This document shows, piece by piece, positions 15,210 through 24,016 of a stretch of DNA of 64,000 nt. The stretch's first letter is position 1, and each line of letters opens with the position of its first letter. This DNA comes from a virus. The stretch is taken from IMG/VR virus record IMGVR_UViG_3300042154_002696, positions 1-64,000 of that record; one strand, 5' to 3'. A program made the position numbers and the translations under genes. A model generated the notes under the pieces. The model made no database searches. It had not been told where the DNA came from and was given only the letters and a program-made list of their open reading frames with translations.

Positions 15210-16418
15210 ATGTCTAAAATCAAAGTATTAGTTGTCCCCTCTGACAGAACAGGTGTGGGTAAATTTAGGTCTGTAGACCCTCACGTCTTTCTGCAAAATC
15301 TATATGGGGATGATTTCCATGTTGATATCATATATGATACACCATACGAAGATTTATCGTTTTGGACGCAATATCAAATAATTGCTTTTCATAGAAGCAT
15401 TGGTCCTGATTTTGATAAATCATGTGAATTAATTCAAAAATTAAATGGATTGGGAGTTGTTACAGTTTGTGATATTGACGATTATTGGATGCCAGGAAAA
15501 GAACACCCAATTCACGATATCATTAGAGTTAACAAGATTAACGAAAAAATTACGGCAAACCTTAGAGTTTCTAAATACGTAACAACAACCACAACTTTAT
15601 TTGCCGATGAGATTAAAAAGTTAAATAAGAATGTTGTTATATTCCCTAACGCAATTAATCCTAATGAACCTCAGTTTAAAGAACCAACATTAGAATCTGA
15701 TAGATTAAGAGTTGGTTGGTTAGGTGGTTCTTCTCACTTACACGACCTTCAATTATTAAGTTTAGGAAAAACACTTGACCTTAAAGATAAATTACAATAT
15801 GTGTTATGTGGTTTTGATACAAGAGGTAGTGTTACTGAAATCAATCAACAAACAGGTGAACAAAAGAAAAGAGATATTCTACCTCATGAAACTGTTTGGG
15901 CTGAGTATGAAAAAATATTCACAAAAAACCTTAGTACCGTATCGGAAGAGTATAAGAAATACCTATTGCAATATACTCAAGAAGAATATCCAAATGAGAT
16001 AAATGAACCTTATATTAGAGTTTGGACAAAACCTGTAACATCTTATGCTAAAAATTATTCAAAATTTGATGTATCTTTGGCACCAATAAAAAATCATATG
16101 TTTAATAGAATGAAATCTCAATTAAAAGTTATTGAAGCTGGTTTCTATAAGAAAGCGATTATTGCGTCTGATTTAGGTCCATATACACTTGACTTGAAAC
16201 ATTGTTTACAAAATGGTAACTTTGTAGATGGAAACGCATTGTTAGTTAGTGAGACTAGAAATCACTCCGATTGGTCAAAATACATAGATAAATTGGTTAA
16301 AAATCCTAACATGGCTAAAGATATGGGTGAAAGATTATATGAGACAGTTAAAGACAAATATGATTTAAACACTGTAACAAGAGATAGGGCTTCTTTTTAT
16401 AAATCAATAATTAAATGA
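15210..16418 (+). CDS. Glycosyltransferase, GT-B fold (GT4-like)
   Basis: 402 residues, ATG at 15210. The N-terminal half begins with a Rossmann strand and Gly loop (KIKVLVVPSDRTGVGKFRS) and has CDIDDYW. A linker (NKNVVIFPNAINPNEPQF) leads into the second domain (LRVGWLGGSSHLHDLQLL), whose end has the nucleotide-sugar binding pattern KVIEAGFYKKAIIASDLGP. This order is typical of GT4-type retaining enzymes. It opens the sugar cassette and overlaps the next gene by ATGA. The sugar donor cannot be read from the sequence. Confidence 0.8.
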   Translation: MSKIKVLVVPSDRTGVGKFRSVDPHVFLQNLYGDDFHVDIIYDTPYEDLSFWTQYQIIAFHRSIGPDFDKSCELIQKLNGLGVVTVCDIDDYWMPGKEHPIHDIIRVNKINEKITANLRVSKYVTTTTTLFADEIKKLNKNVVIFPNAINPNEPQFKEPTLESDRLRVGWLGGSSHLHDLQLLSLGKTLDLKDKLQYVLCGFDTRGSVTEINQQTGEQKKRDILPHETVWAEYEKIFTKNLSTVSEEYKKYLLQYTQEEYPNEINEPYIRVWTKPVTSYAKNYSKFDVSLAPIKNHMFNRMKSQLKVIEAGFYKKAIIASDLGPYTLDLKHCLQNGNFVDGNALLVSETRNHSDWSKYIDKLVKNPNMAKDMGERLYETVKDKYDLNTVTRDRASFYKSIIK

Positions 16419-17116
16419 TAACAACACCTATAACAAAATTATTATTCTTGGACATTGAAACCGTAGGTATTCAACCTGATTGGGAATCTTTAGAAAAGAA
16501 TAGACCCGAATTGGCATTCCAATTCCAAAACTACCACGACTGGTTTCAAAAAAGATTTCCTGAAGACGCAGACAAACCTGTAGGTGATATGTTTGTTAAC
16601 AGAGCAGCATTAGTTCCTGAATTTGCAAGAATTGCTTGTATTAGTGTTGCCTTTGTTACCGAAAAAGGTGATATTAAAATGCAATCATTCAGTGACCCCG
16701 ACGAAAAGAAACTATTACAAGACGTTCAAAAACTGTTATATAGAGTTGGTGAACTTGGTTTCCATTTATGTGGACACAATGTTAAAGGATTTGATATCCC
16801 AATGATGGCAAAGAGAATGATTATGAATGGTGTTATGCCACCTAAGATATTACCAGGTCACGATACCAAACCTTGGGAGATTAAAGCGTTGGACACCAAA
16901 GAAGTTTGGCAATACGGTGGATATGGTTCAATTGCATCCTTAGAGCTTATGTGTGTTTGTTTGGGTGTTGAGTCCTCAAAGACAATGGAAGTGACTGGTA
17001 ATAAAGTTCACGACGCTTTTTGGGTTAAAAAAGATATTGAAGGAATTGTAAAATACTGCGAAAAAGATGTAACAGTATTAATTGAAGTAATAAAAAAATT
17101 AAACGAATTAAAGTAA
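16415..17116 (+). CDS. DnaQ-like 3'-5' exonuclease (PolB-type proofreading fold)
   Basis: 233 residues, ATG at 16415 in an ATGA overlap. All DEDDy exonuclease motifs are visible: ExoI LFLDIETVG (residues about 9-17), ExoII CGHNVKGFDIPMM (about 117-129) and ExoIII YCEKDVTVL (about 214-222), where Tyr and Asp complete the active site. It fits the stand-alone exonucleases related to the family-B polymerase proofreading domain. It probably acts on DNA during phage replication or host DNA breakdown. It sits between a glycosyltransferase and dUTPase, so nucleotide genes are interleaved with sugar genes in one transcript. Confidence 0.85.
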   Translation: MITTPITKLLFLDIETVGIQPDWESLEKNRPELAFQFQNYHDWFQKRFPEDADKPVGDMFVNRAALVPEFARIACISVAFVTEKGDIKMQSFSDPDEKKLLQDVQKLLYRVGELGFHLCGHNVKGFDIPMMAKRMIMNGVMPPKILPGHDTKPWEIKALDTKEVWQYGGYGSIASLELMCVCLGVESSKTMEVTGNKVHDAFWVKKDIEGIVKYCEKDVTVLIEVIKKLNELK

Positions 17117-17742
17117 TGCAAAATATTAGTGGATTAGATGGTTTATACGACCCAAAACTTAGAGAAGACATTGAAGCTCAATTTGAGAGAATTAAACAAG
17201 AGATGGGGTTTGAACCTGACGAAAATTACGAAAAAGAATTAGAAGAGATGTTAGGACTTTCATTTGAAGAAATGGAAAATGATATTAATAAATCATTGAT
17301 GACAAAAACAATTAAAGTTGAGTTAACTGAGGACGATTCTGTTATGCCGTCATACGCATACCCATCAGATTCAGGATTTGATTTATATTCAACCAAGGAA
17401 CTTGAAATTGGTTCATTTGGTAGAGTATTGGTACCGACAGGAATAAAACTTTCTTTCCCTGAAGGATATGAAATACAAGTTAGACCCAAAAGTGGTTTAG
17501 CCCTAAAACAAGGTTTAACGGTTCTTAACACACCAGGAACTGTTGACCAAGGATATACAGGTGAAATACAAGTAATCGTATTCAACACCAACAATTATTC
17601 AGTTATGATACCAAAAGGAATGAAAATCGCTCAAGCGGTTCTATGTCCCGTAGTTTCTGGTAAGATGGTTGAGTTTGAATTGGTAGGTTCAGTGGAAGAT
17701 AAAGATAGGGGTGATAACGGATTTGGTTCAACAGGAATTTAA
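17116..17742 (+). CDS. dut: dUTPase with N-terminal extension
   Basis: 208 residues, ATG at 17116 (TAATG overlap). All five trimeric dUTPase motifs are intact: SDSGFDLYS, RPKSGLALKQG, NTPGTVDQGYTGEI, KIAQAVL and C-terminal RGDNGFGSTG. It hydrolyses dUTP to dUMP and PPi, keeping uracil out of phage DNA and supplying dTMP synthesis. About 62 acidic helical residues (FERIKQEMGFEPDENYEKEL) precede the usual start; an internal ATG at 17299 would give a normal-length enzyme, so two products are possible. Confidence 0.93.
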   Translation: MQNISGLDGLYDPKLREDIEAQFERIKQEMGFEPDENYEKELEEMLGLSFEEMENDINKSLMTKTIKVELTEDDSVMPSYAYPSDSGFDLYSTKELEIGSFGRVLVPTGIKLSFPEGYEIQVRPKSGLALKQGLTVLNTPGTVDQGYTGEIQVIVFNTNNYSVMIPKGMKIAQAVLCPVVSGKMVEFELVGSVEDKDRGDNGFGSTGI

Positions 17743-17743
17743 A

Positions 17744-19369
17744 ATGATAACAATAGGATATTCAACAAGAGAACATAACCCAAAATTTATTGAATACTTG
17801 AAGAAAAGTTCAGGAAATAAAAAAGTTGAGGTTATTGAGAAAGTTAACAACGGGGAGAAGTCCCTATCTCAAGTTTACAATGAAATACTTGAGGAGGCTA
17901 GTAACGATATTGTAGTTTTGTGTCACGATGACATTTATTTTGAAACTTCAAGTTGGTATTATAAACTTAAATCACATTTTGAAGAAAGTGATTATGGTAT
18001 TTTAGGTGTTGCAGGAACCACAGAGATGCCAACATCTGGTAGATGGTGGGACTCAAGAAGAAAAATGATGGGTACCGTAAACCACGAAAGTGGTGGAAAA
18101 AAATGGACATCAAAATATTGTGATGATTTTGGTAAATCAATTAAACAATCAGTAATTGTTGATGGTCTTTTCATTGCTTTAAGTAAATCAAGAATTAAAA
18201 ATAATTTTGACGAAGAATTTAAAGGATTCCACTTTTATGATATTGGATTTTGTTTTAAAAATCATTTAGATGGAGTTAAAATTGGTGTTATTTCAAATAT
18301 TAGAATTACTCACAAATCTATTGGTGAAACTAATGAACAATGGGAACAAAACAGAGAATTCTTCGCCACAAAATATAATGACAGTTTACCAACTAAGATT
18401 CCATTTGACCCAAATACAAGATTAAAAGTATTATTATCTTGTATTTCATTTAGGAACTTTACAGGCTCAGAATTATATGTTTATGAACTTGCCAAAAGTT
18501 TAATGAAACTAAATTGTAGTGTTACAGTTCTTTCTCAGGTTGGGGGTCCATTAACTGATATGGCAAAAAAAATAGGTATTAAATGTCTTTCATTTGAAAA
18601 TGCGCCAGGATTTAAACTTGGTGATGGACAATGGGGGATGAATACACCTGAAGGATTTAAACCATCAACACTTAATGCGTTATATAGAATCTCAGAGGTT
18701 GATTTTGATATCGTACATTTCCAACACAAACCTGTGGCAGAAAGGATTCTTAATATGTATCCTGAATTACCTAAAATAGCTGCAATTCATTCTGAAGTAA
18801 TTTCTTTGGAGGACCCAGTTAAAGATAATACAATTAAAAAATACATTGCAATTCGTCCTGAAATAAAAGAACATATGGTTAATAATTTTGAAATACCTGA
18901 AGAAATGATTGAAGTTATTTACAACCCTGTAGATAATGAAAAATTTAAACCTAAAGATGTTTCGGAAGAAAATTATGTTTTATTTGTAGGAACAATAGAT
19001 TACTTAAGAAAAGAAACCATTTTAGATTTAATGGAATACACAAGAGAAATTGGAAAAGAATTGTGGTTAGTCGGTGAAAATAATGGAAATTATTTAGAAA
19101 ATCTTTTATTTGAAGAACATGTTAAACATTTCCCATCAACTTGGGATGTTGAAGATTTTATTTCAAAGGCATATGAAACGGCAGGAATTCAACTAGGTAG
19201 AACTACGATTGAAAGTTGGATGTGTGGTAAATCAAGTTGGATATATAAAGTAGATAAAGGTGGATTTATTTTGTCGAAAGAAAAACACGGACCTCCATCC
19301 GATATTGAAAAATACCATACAATGAACGTTGCACAACAAATAAAAGATGAGTACATTAAACTACTATGA
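17744..19369 (+). CDS. Two-domain glycosyltransferase (StrF/GT2-like + GT4-like)
   Basis: 541 residues from the ATG at 17744; a GTG at 17711 would add 11 residues inside dut and is rejected. Residues 1-about 220 look like the StrF-type GT2 domain: NDIVVLCHDDIYFETSSWYY with the HDD metal motif, GILGVAGTTEMP, then DEEFKGFHFYDIGFCF. Residues about 230-541 form a GT4-like domain: TRLKVLLSCISFRNFTGSE, then IYNPVDNEKFKP, VLFVGTIDYLRKE and LGRTTIESWMCGKSSWIY. A fused pair may add two sugars in sequence or pair one active and one binding domain. Acceptor unknown. It overlaps the next gene by ATGA. Confidence 0.78.
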   Translation: MITIGYSTREHNPKFIEYLKKSSGNKKVEVIEKVNNGEKSLSQVYNEILEEASNDIVVLCHDDIYFETSSWYYKLKSHFEESDYGILGVAGTTEMPTSGRWWDSRRKMMGTVNHESGGKKWTSKYCDDFGKSIKQSVIVDGLFIALSKSRIKNNFDEEFKGFHFYDIGFCFKNHLDGVKIGVISNIRITHKSIGETNEQWEQNREFFATKYNDSLPTKIPFDPNTRLKVLLSCISFRNFTGSELYVYELAKSLMKLNCSVTVLSQVGGPLTDMAKKIGIKCLSFENAPGFKLGDGQWGMNTPEGFKPSTLNALYRISEVDFDIVHFQHKPVAERILNMYPELPKIAAIHSEVISLEDPVKDNTIKKYIAIRPEIKEHMVNNFEIPEEMIEVIYNPVDNEKFKPKDVSEENYVLFVGTIDYLRKETILDLMEYTREIGKELWLVGENNGNYLENLLFEEHVKHFPSTWDVEDFISKAYETAGIQLGRTTIESWMCGKSSWIYKVDKGGFILSKEKHGPPSDIEKYHTMNVAQQIKDEYIKLL

Positions 19370-20523
19370 TAATTGGTGTTATAGGTGGTAGTGAAGTAGG
19401 TTTATCTTTTGCATTATTATGTGAAAAAATAGGATATGATGTAATTGTTTCGGATGTTGAAGAAGATTATATCTATAACCTCAACAATAAAATTTGTTTA
19501 ATAAATGAACCAATGGTTCAATCAATGTTATTGAGTTCTACTAATTTTAGTGCAACTACAGATAACATGGAGTTAATGAAAATTTCCGATATGATTTTTA
19601 CTTTCATATCAACACCACAATCAATTGAAGGTAATCTTGACACAAAGAATGTTTTTGATGTTATGTCTAATTTTTATAGTTTATCATCATTAGATGTTCC
19701 TCTATACAATAAAAAATTTATTGTGTGTAGTACAACAAATCCTGGTGATGTCGGTCAAATTCAAACCAGATTGTATCCTTATAATGTACAAGTCGCATAC
19801 GTATCAGAATTTACATCTAAAGGTGATATTGTTAAAGGTTTTCAACAATCTGATGTATTATTAATAGGGACCGAATACCAAGAGTTTGCAAACGAATTAA
19901 TAGGACTTTATACTAAGATTCAAACTACACCTCTAAATGCTTATGTAATGTCAATTAAAGCTGCCGAGATAACTAAAATAGGTATCAATAGTTTAATTGC
20001 AACAAAAATAACTTACGCAAATATGTTAGGCGAAACAATGATTAATTCAGGAATTGAAGATGAAATCAATATGGTTTTAACTGCAGTTTGTGGTGATTCA
20101 AAAATTGACAAAAAACACATAAAATATGGGTTTGGATTCGGTGGACCATCAATACCAAAAGATAATAGAGTATTTGGAAATTACTTAAATTCAGTGGGGG
20201 TTGACTTTAACTTACCACTAACAATTAACGATTACAATAAAAAACATTCAGAATTTTTAAAGAATTATTATACACAAAAAAACCCCGACAGAACAATCCC
20301 ATTTGTTATGGACGGCATATCTCATAAAAAAGGGTTTGATGTTGTAGAAGAGTCACAACAGTTTCAATTATGTGTTGATTTATTGGGTGAGGGTTATACT
20401 TTATACGTCATAGAAATTAACGAAATTACCAAAAAATTAACTTCTATGAGTGATTCTTATAGTAACCGACTTAAATTTTTTAAACCAGGAACAACTCCGC
20501 AAGGATACAAAATTACACTATAA
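19366..20523 (+). CDS. UDP-glucose/GDP-mannose dehydrogenase-like protein lacking the catalytic Cys
   Basis: 385 residues. The N-terminal NAD domain starts MIIGVIGGSEVGLSFALL, the middle keeps the family's STTNPGDVG and EFTSKGDIVKG, and the helix KAAEITKIGINSLIATKI carries the conserved Lys (K204). The catalytic motif normally reads GFGG-x-C-x-PKD; here it is GFGGPSIPKD, so residue 262 is Ser (codon TCA). In known members this Cys is the nucleophile for the second oxidation step. The protein may stop at the aldehyde, do another reaction, or only bind. A true sugar dehydrogenase lineage is clear; the activity is not. Confidence 0.75.
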   Translation: MIIGVIGGSEVGLSFALLCEKIGYDVIVSDVEEDYIYNLNNKICLINEPMVQSMLLSSTNFSATTDNMELMKISDMIFTFISTPQSIEGNLDTKNVFDVMSNFYSLSSLDVPLYNKKFIVCSTTNPGDVGQIQTRLYPYNVQVAYVSEFTSKGDIVKGFQQSDVLLIGTEYQEFANELIGLYTKIQTTPLNAYVMSIKAAEITKIGINSLIATKITYANMLGETMINSGIEDEINMVLTAVCGDSKIDKKHIKYGFGFGGPSIPKDNRVFGNYLNSVGVDFNLPLTINDYNKKHSEFLKNYYTQKNPDRTIPFVMDGISHKKGFDVVEESQQFQLCVDLLGEGYTLYVIEINEITKKLTSMSDSYSNRLKFFKPGTTPQGYKITL

Positions 20524-20524
20524 A

Positions 20525-21238
20525 ATGATAATATTAACCACAACATATAATTGTGAAAATTATGTAGAAAAATCTTTATTGAGTATTATGTCTCAAAGAT
20601 TTAGAGATTTTAAATGTTACATTACTGACGATATGTCAACTGATAATACTGTTGATGTGATAAAAAAAACCATAAATGGAGATAATCGATTTATATTAAT
20701 TGAGAATAAAACAAAAATGTTTCAAGCTGGTAACTATGACCAAGTAATTCGTGGTTTAAACGCTCACGATGATGAGATATGTATTGAAGTAGATGGTGAT
20801 GATTGGTTACCAAACCCAAATGTTTTTACTCTAATTAATGAAGTGTATCAAGACCCTGATGTATGGATTACCAGTGGTTCATTCAAGTACCACGACGGTA
20901 GACCAGGGTTTGCAAATCCACCAACTAACTTTACAAACATAAGAAAACAAACTTTCACATTATCTCATTTAAGAACTTGGAAATCTTGGTTATGGAAAAA
21001 AATTAAACCAGAAGATTTAAGAGATAGTAATGGTAACTTATGGGAAATTGCCTGTGATTTAGCATTTATGTTTCCAATGGTTGAAATGGCAGGTGAAAAA
21101 CATTTTAAGTTTTTACCAACAATTAATTACATATATAACGAATTAAACCCATTAAACGAACATAAAGTTAATTTACCAAAAGTATCCGCCACGGCTAATA
21201 TTATTAGAAATAAACCATCATATAGTAAAGTAGAATAA
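20525..21238 (+). CDS. Glycosyltransferase family 2
   Basis: 237 residues from the ATG at 20525, just after the previous stop; a longer frame from 20450 lies inside the previous gene and is rejected. Standard GT-A layout: MIILTTTYNCENYVEKSL, then YITDDMSTDNTVDVIK, then the metal-binding stretch EVDGDDWLPNPNVF. The last third carries HLRTWKSWLWKKI and MFPMVEMAGEKHFKFLP, seen in other GT2 enzymes. It transfers a sugar from a nucleotide donor to an unknown acceptor. TAATG overlap with the next GT2 gene suggests both are made together. Confidence 0.82.
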   Translation: MIILTTTYNCENYVEKSLLSIMSQRFRDFKCYITDDMSTDNTVDVIKKTINGDNRFILIENKTKMFQAGNYDQVIRGLNAHDDEICIEVDGDDWLPNPNVFTLINEVYQDPDVWITSGSFKYHDGRPGFANPPTNFTNIRKQTFTLSHLRTWKSWLWKKIKPEDLRDSNGNLWEIACDLAFMFPMVEMAGEKHFKFLPTINYIYNELNPLNEHKVNLPKVSATANIIRNKPSYSKVE

Positions 21239-21927
21239 TGAAAATTTCAATTTGTATTCCAACATGGGAACAATATGGTAGAGGTGTTGAATTTTTAAGA
21301 AATAACTTTGACCATATTTTAACTCAAACATATAAAAATTTTAATGTAATAATTTCAGACCATAGTAAAAATAATGATATTGAATTGTTATGTAATTTTT
21401 ATTCCGATAAATTTGAAATCAAATACTTTAAAAACGAAAATCTTTATGGTAACGGTCCTGCCAACACAAATAACACAATAATTAATGCGGATGGAGACAT
21501 AGTTAAAATCATTTTTCAAGATGATTTTTTGTATCAAGATAATGCGTTAGAATTAATAGTAAAAGAATTTGAAAATGATGAGTGTAATTGGTTAGTCAGT
21601 GGATGTAACCATACCCATGACGATGGTCAAACTTTTTCAAATTTTATGATTCCTCATTGGAATGATAAAATTGTCATGGGAGTTAATACAATTAGTTCTC
21701 CATCTGTCTTATCTTTTAGAAATAACAATCCTTGTCTTTTTGATGAAGAATTAACAATGTTAATGGATTGTGAAATGTATTATCAACTTTACATTAGATA
21801 CGGATTACCTAAAATTATATCTGATTATTTAATCACAAATAGGATGCATCAACATCAAATTAGTAGTTTATATAATAAAGATATATGGTCAGAAATAACT
21901 TACATAAAAAACAAATATAACATATGA
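21238..21927 (+). CDS. Glycosyltransferase family 2
   Basis: 229 residues, ATG at 21238. GT-A fold with the start MKISICIPTWEQYGRGVEFL, acceptor-side HILTQTYKNFNVIISDHS, and a metal-binding IIFQDDFLYQDNALEL in place of the usual DxD. The C-terminal half has PHWNDKIVMGVNTISSPSVL and CEMYYQLYIRYGLPKII, as in small GT2 enzymes. It lies between another GT2 gene and an FkbM methyltransferase with overlapping ends on both sides. Donor and acceptor unknown. Confidence 0.8.
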   Translation: MKISICIPTWEQYGRGVEFLRNNFDHILTQTYKNFNVIISDHSKNNDIELLCNFYSDKFEIKYFKNENLYGNGPANTNNTIINADGDIVKIIFQDDFLYQDNALELIVKEFENDECNWLVSGCNHTHDDGQTFSNFMIPHWNDKIVMGVNTISSPSVLSFRNNNPCLFDEELTMLMDCEMYYQLYIRYGLPKIISDYLITNRMHQHQISSLYNKDIWSEITYIKNKYNI

Positions 21928-22649
21928 AAACAAAACAACAAATAATTGAAACTATTGGAAATTGTCATGTTCCATATGTTGATTCTTTTCACTTAAACGG
22001 TGTTAATTATGGTAGAAGTTTATTTAATTTAGATTGGATACAATTTTTAATTGAATCTCCAAAAATAATTTTTGATATTGGATGTTATGATGGTGGTGAT
22101 AGTATAAGATTTAAACAAGGATTTCCTATTTCTGAAGTTTATTCATTTGAAGCCTCCCCAACAAGAATTAATATGTTAAAAAATACTTCAGCGCAATATG
22201 GTATTAATGTTGTTGAAAAAGCTGTGTGTGAATATGACGGAACAATTGATTTCTATGAATCTTTAATTGATAGGACAAGGGTTGACGCTCAAGGTTCTAT
22301 TTTTAAACATACCGATTTTTACAAAAACAAATACCCACAAGTTTTTCAAAATTCAGAACATGTTGAAGTACCTTGTACAACAATTGAATCTTTTTGTCTT
22401 CATAATAATATTGAAGAGATAGATTTTGCACACATTGATGTTGAGGGTGCGGAATTAAATGTAATTAAAGGTTTTGGTAAATTTCTACCAAAAATGGTTT
22501 TTATTGAAACTTTAGGAGATGAGATGTTTCATGGTGGTACAAAAAAAGAAGATGTACATGATTTATTATTGTCTTACGGATATTTTTTAGCAAAAGATTT
22601 AACTACCGATAGATTATATATACTTGAAACTATTGTTACAAATGATTGA
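21924..22649 (+). CDS. FkbM-family methyltransferase
   Basis: 241 residues, ATG at 21924 (ATGA overlap). SAM-binding motif IIFDIGCYDGGDSIRF, then VYSFEASPTRINMLKN, then AHIDVEGAELNVIKGFGKFL, and EFVEKAVCEYDGT-like strands: the standard FkbM pattern. Such enzymes O-methylate sugars or natural products. In this setting it most likely caps or modifies a sugar on the glycan made by the neighbouring transferases. Confidence 0.85.
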   Translation: MKTKQQIIETIGNCHVPYVDSFHLNGVNYGRSLFNLDWIQFLIESPKIIFDIGCYDGGDSIRFKQGFPISEVYSFEASPTRINMLKNTSAQYGINVVEKAVCEYDGTIDFYESLIDRTRVDAQGSIFKHTDFYKNKYPQVFQNSEHVEVPCTTIESFCLHNNIEEIDFAHIDVEGAELNVIKGFGKFLPKMVFIETLGDEMFHGGTKKEDVHDLLLSYGYFLAKDLTTDRLYILETIVTND

Positions 22650-23349
22650 AACATTTATTACTGTTCATGACCAAGACATCGTTTTAAAAAACGAAGAATC
22701 TCAAAAATATTCTAATTTAACTAAATATAGATATGTTTTTGTAGGAAATAATGATGTCTCTAAGATAACCCATTTAGATAATGTTATTTTTGCAAAAAAT
22801 TATGAAGATAATATTGAACATTTAAATTATTTTCTTGATTTTACTTCATGGTATTTAATCATTAAAAATGATTTAATAAAAACAGATTTTGTTTCTTTAA
22901 TTCAATATGATACAGATATAAAAAATTCATTTGAAATTAAAACGATTAACAATTTAAACTCAACCCCAAACTCAATTATTGGGTATGTACCATATCCTAT
23001 GGCTTATTGTGATTTTTTAGATTGTTGTAAGGGTACGGAATTATTAGATAATTCATTAACAAATGTTTATAACTTAAAAGTTTATGATGTTGTTGACGAA
23101 CATATTAAAAAAACATCTGACACTTTATGGCCGTCGTCAAATAATATAGCGACCACAAAATCAATATTAAAAAAATTGGTAAATTGGTTTGAGCCTATGG
23201 TTTACGACATGGGTAATTTGAAATATTCAGGTCACGCATTTGAAAGAGTTATTAAGATATTCTCAATCATTAATAACATTGGGAATTCATATGTTAATGA
23301 TGTTCTTATTCATCATCAAATGGATTCTCATAAAACACAAAAAGGATAA
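22642..23349 (+). CDS. Unknown protein, possible glycosyltransferase
   Basis: 235 residues from the ATG at 22642, overlapping the previous stop by 8 nt; an upstream TTG at 22624 is rejected. It has GT-A-like traits: an N-terminal beta-strand ETFITVHDQDIVL, VSLIQYDTDI that could serve as a DxD site, and a C-terminal WFEPMVYDMGNLKYSGHAFER, a pattern of putative capsule glycosyltransferases that carry a His near the end. I cannot place it in a family with confidence. Its position within the cassette supports a sugar-related role. Confidence 0.6.
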   Translation: MIETFITVHDQDIVLKNEESQKYSNLTKYRYVFVGNNDVSKITHLDNVIFAKNYEDNIEHLNYFLDFTSWYLIIKNDLIKTDFVSLIQYDTDIKNSFEIKTINNLNSTPNSIIGYVPYPMAYCDFLDCCKGTELLDNSLTNVYNLKVYDVVDEHIKKTSDTLWPSSNNIATTKSILKKLVNWFEPMVYDMGNLKYSGHAFERVIKIFSIINNIGNSYVNDVLIHHQMDSHKTQKG

Positions 23350-23371
23350 AAAAAAATAAAAAGAATAAAAA

Positions 23372-24007
23372 ATGGAAAATTTAAAAATGGATAACGAAAT
23401 GTTATTCTCAATCGCCTCTATTAGTGAGGGTCATCACAAAGTTAAATATAGAGGTATTAAACTAATTAAAGACCCTTTTGATTATTTGTTATACCAAATG
23501 ATAATAAATGAAGTTAAACCTGATTTAATAATAGAAATTGGAACTAATCATGGAGCGTCGGCATTATACATGGCGGATATGTTAGATTTGATTGGTAATA
23601 GTGGTGTAATACATACTATAGATATTATGGAATATCCTATGGATAGTTTAGTTTTAAATCATCCAAGAATTGTTAGATTTTTGGGAGGTTTTCAAAGTTA
23701 TAATTTAGAAAACGCCAAAGGATTTAATACCATATTGGTCATTGATGATGGTTCTCATTTATATGGTGATGTTAATGGCGTTATGGATAAATTTAAAGAT
23801 ATTGTTTCCGTTAATTCTTATTTAATAATTGAAGATGGAATGTTAATTCATATTGGACTTGAACAACAGTATGATGGGGGTCCATTGAGAGCAATTAGCG
23901 AATTTCTACCCAACAACCCTAATTTCCAAATTGATAGAAAATGGTGTGATTTTTTTGGTAAAAATGCAACTTTCAATCCAAATGGATTTCTTAAAAAAAT
24001 ATACTAA
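23372..24007 (+). CDS. CmcI-like (cephalosporin hydroxylase family) methyltransferase-type protein
   Basis: 211 residues, ATG at 23372 after a 22-nt A-rich gap. Contains DLIIEIGTNHGASALYMADML (SAM-like site), VIHTIDIM, ILVIDDGSHLYGDV, then YLIIEDGMLIHIG, GGPLRAISEFLPNNPNFQID and a C-terminal NPNGFLKKI. This is the CmcI pattern, common in O-antigen loci, where members are thought to be O-methyltransferases or hydroxylases. It is the second SAM-type protein in the cassette. Substrate unknown. Confidence 0.78.
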   Translation: MENLKMDNEMLFSIASISEGHHKVKYRGIKLIKDPFDYLLYQMIINEVKPDLIIEIGTNHGASALYMADMLDLIGNSGVIHTIDIMEYPMDSLVLNHPRIVRFLGGFQSYNLENAKGFNTILVIDDGSHLYGDVNGVMDKFKDIVSVNSYLIIEDGMLIHIGLEQQYDGGPLRAISEFLPNNPNFQIDRKWCDFFGKNATFNPNGFLKKIY

Positions 24008-24016
24008 ATCATTAAT

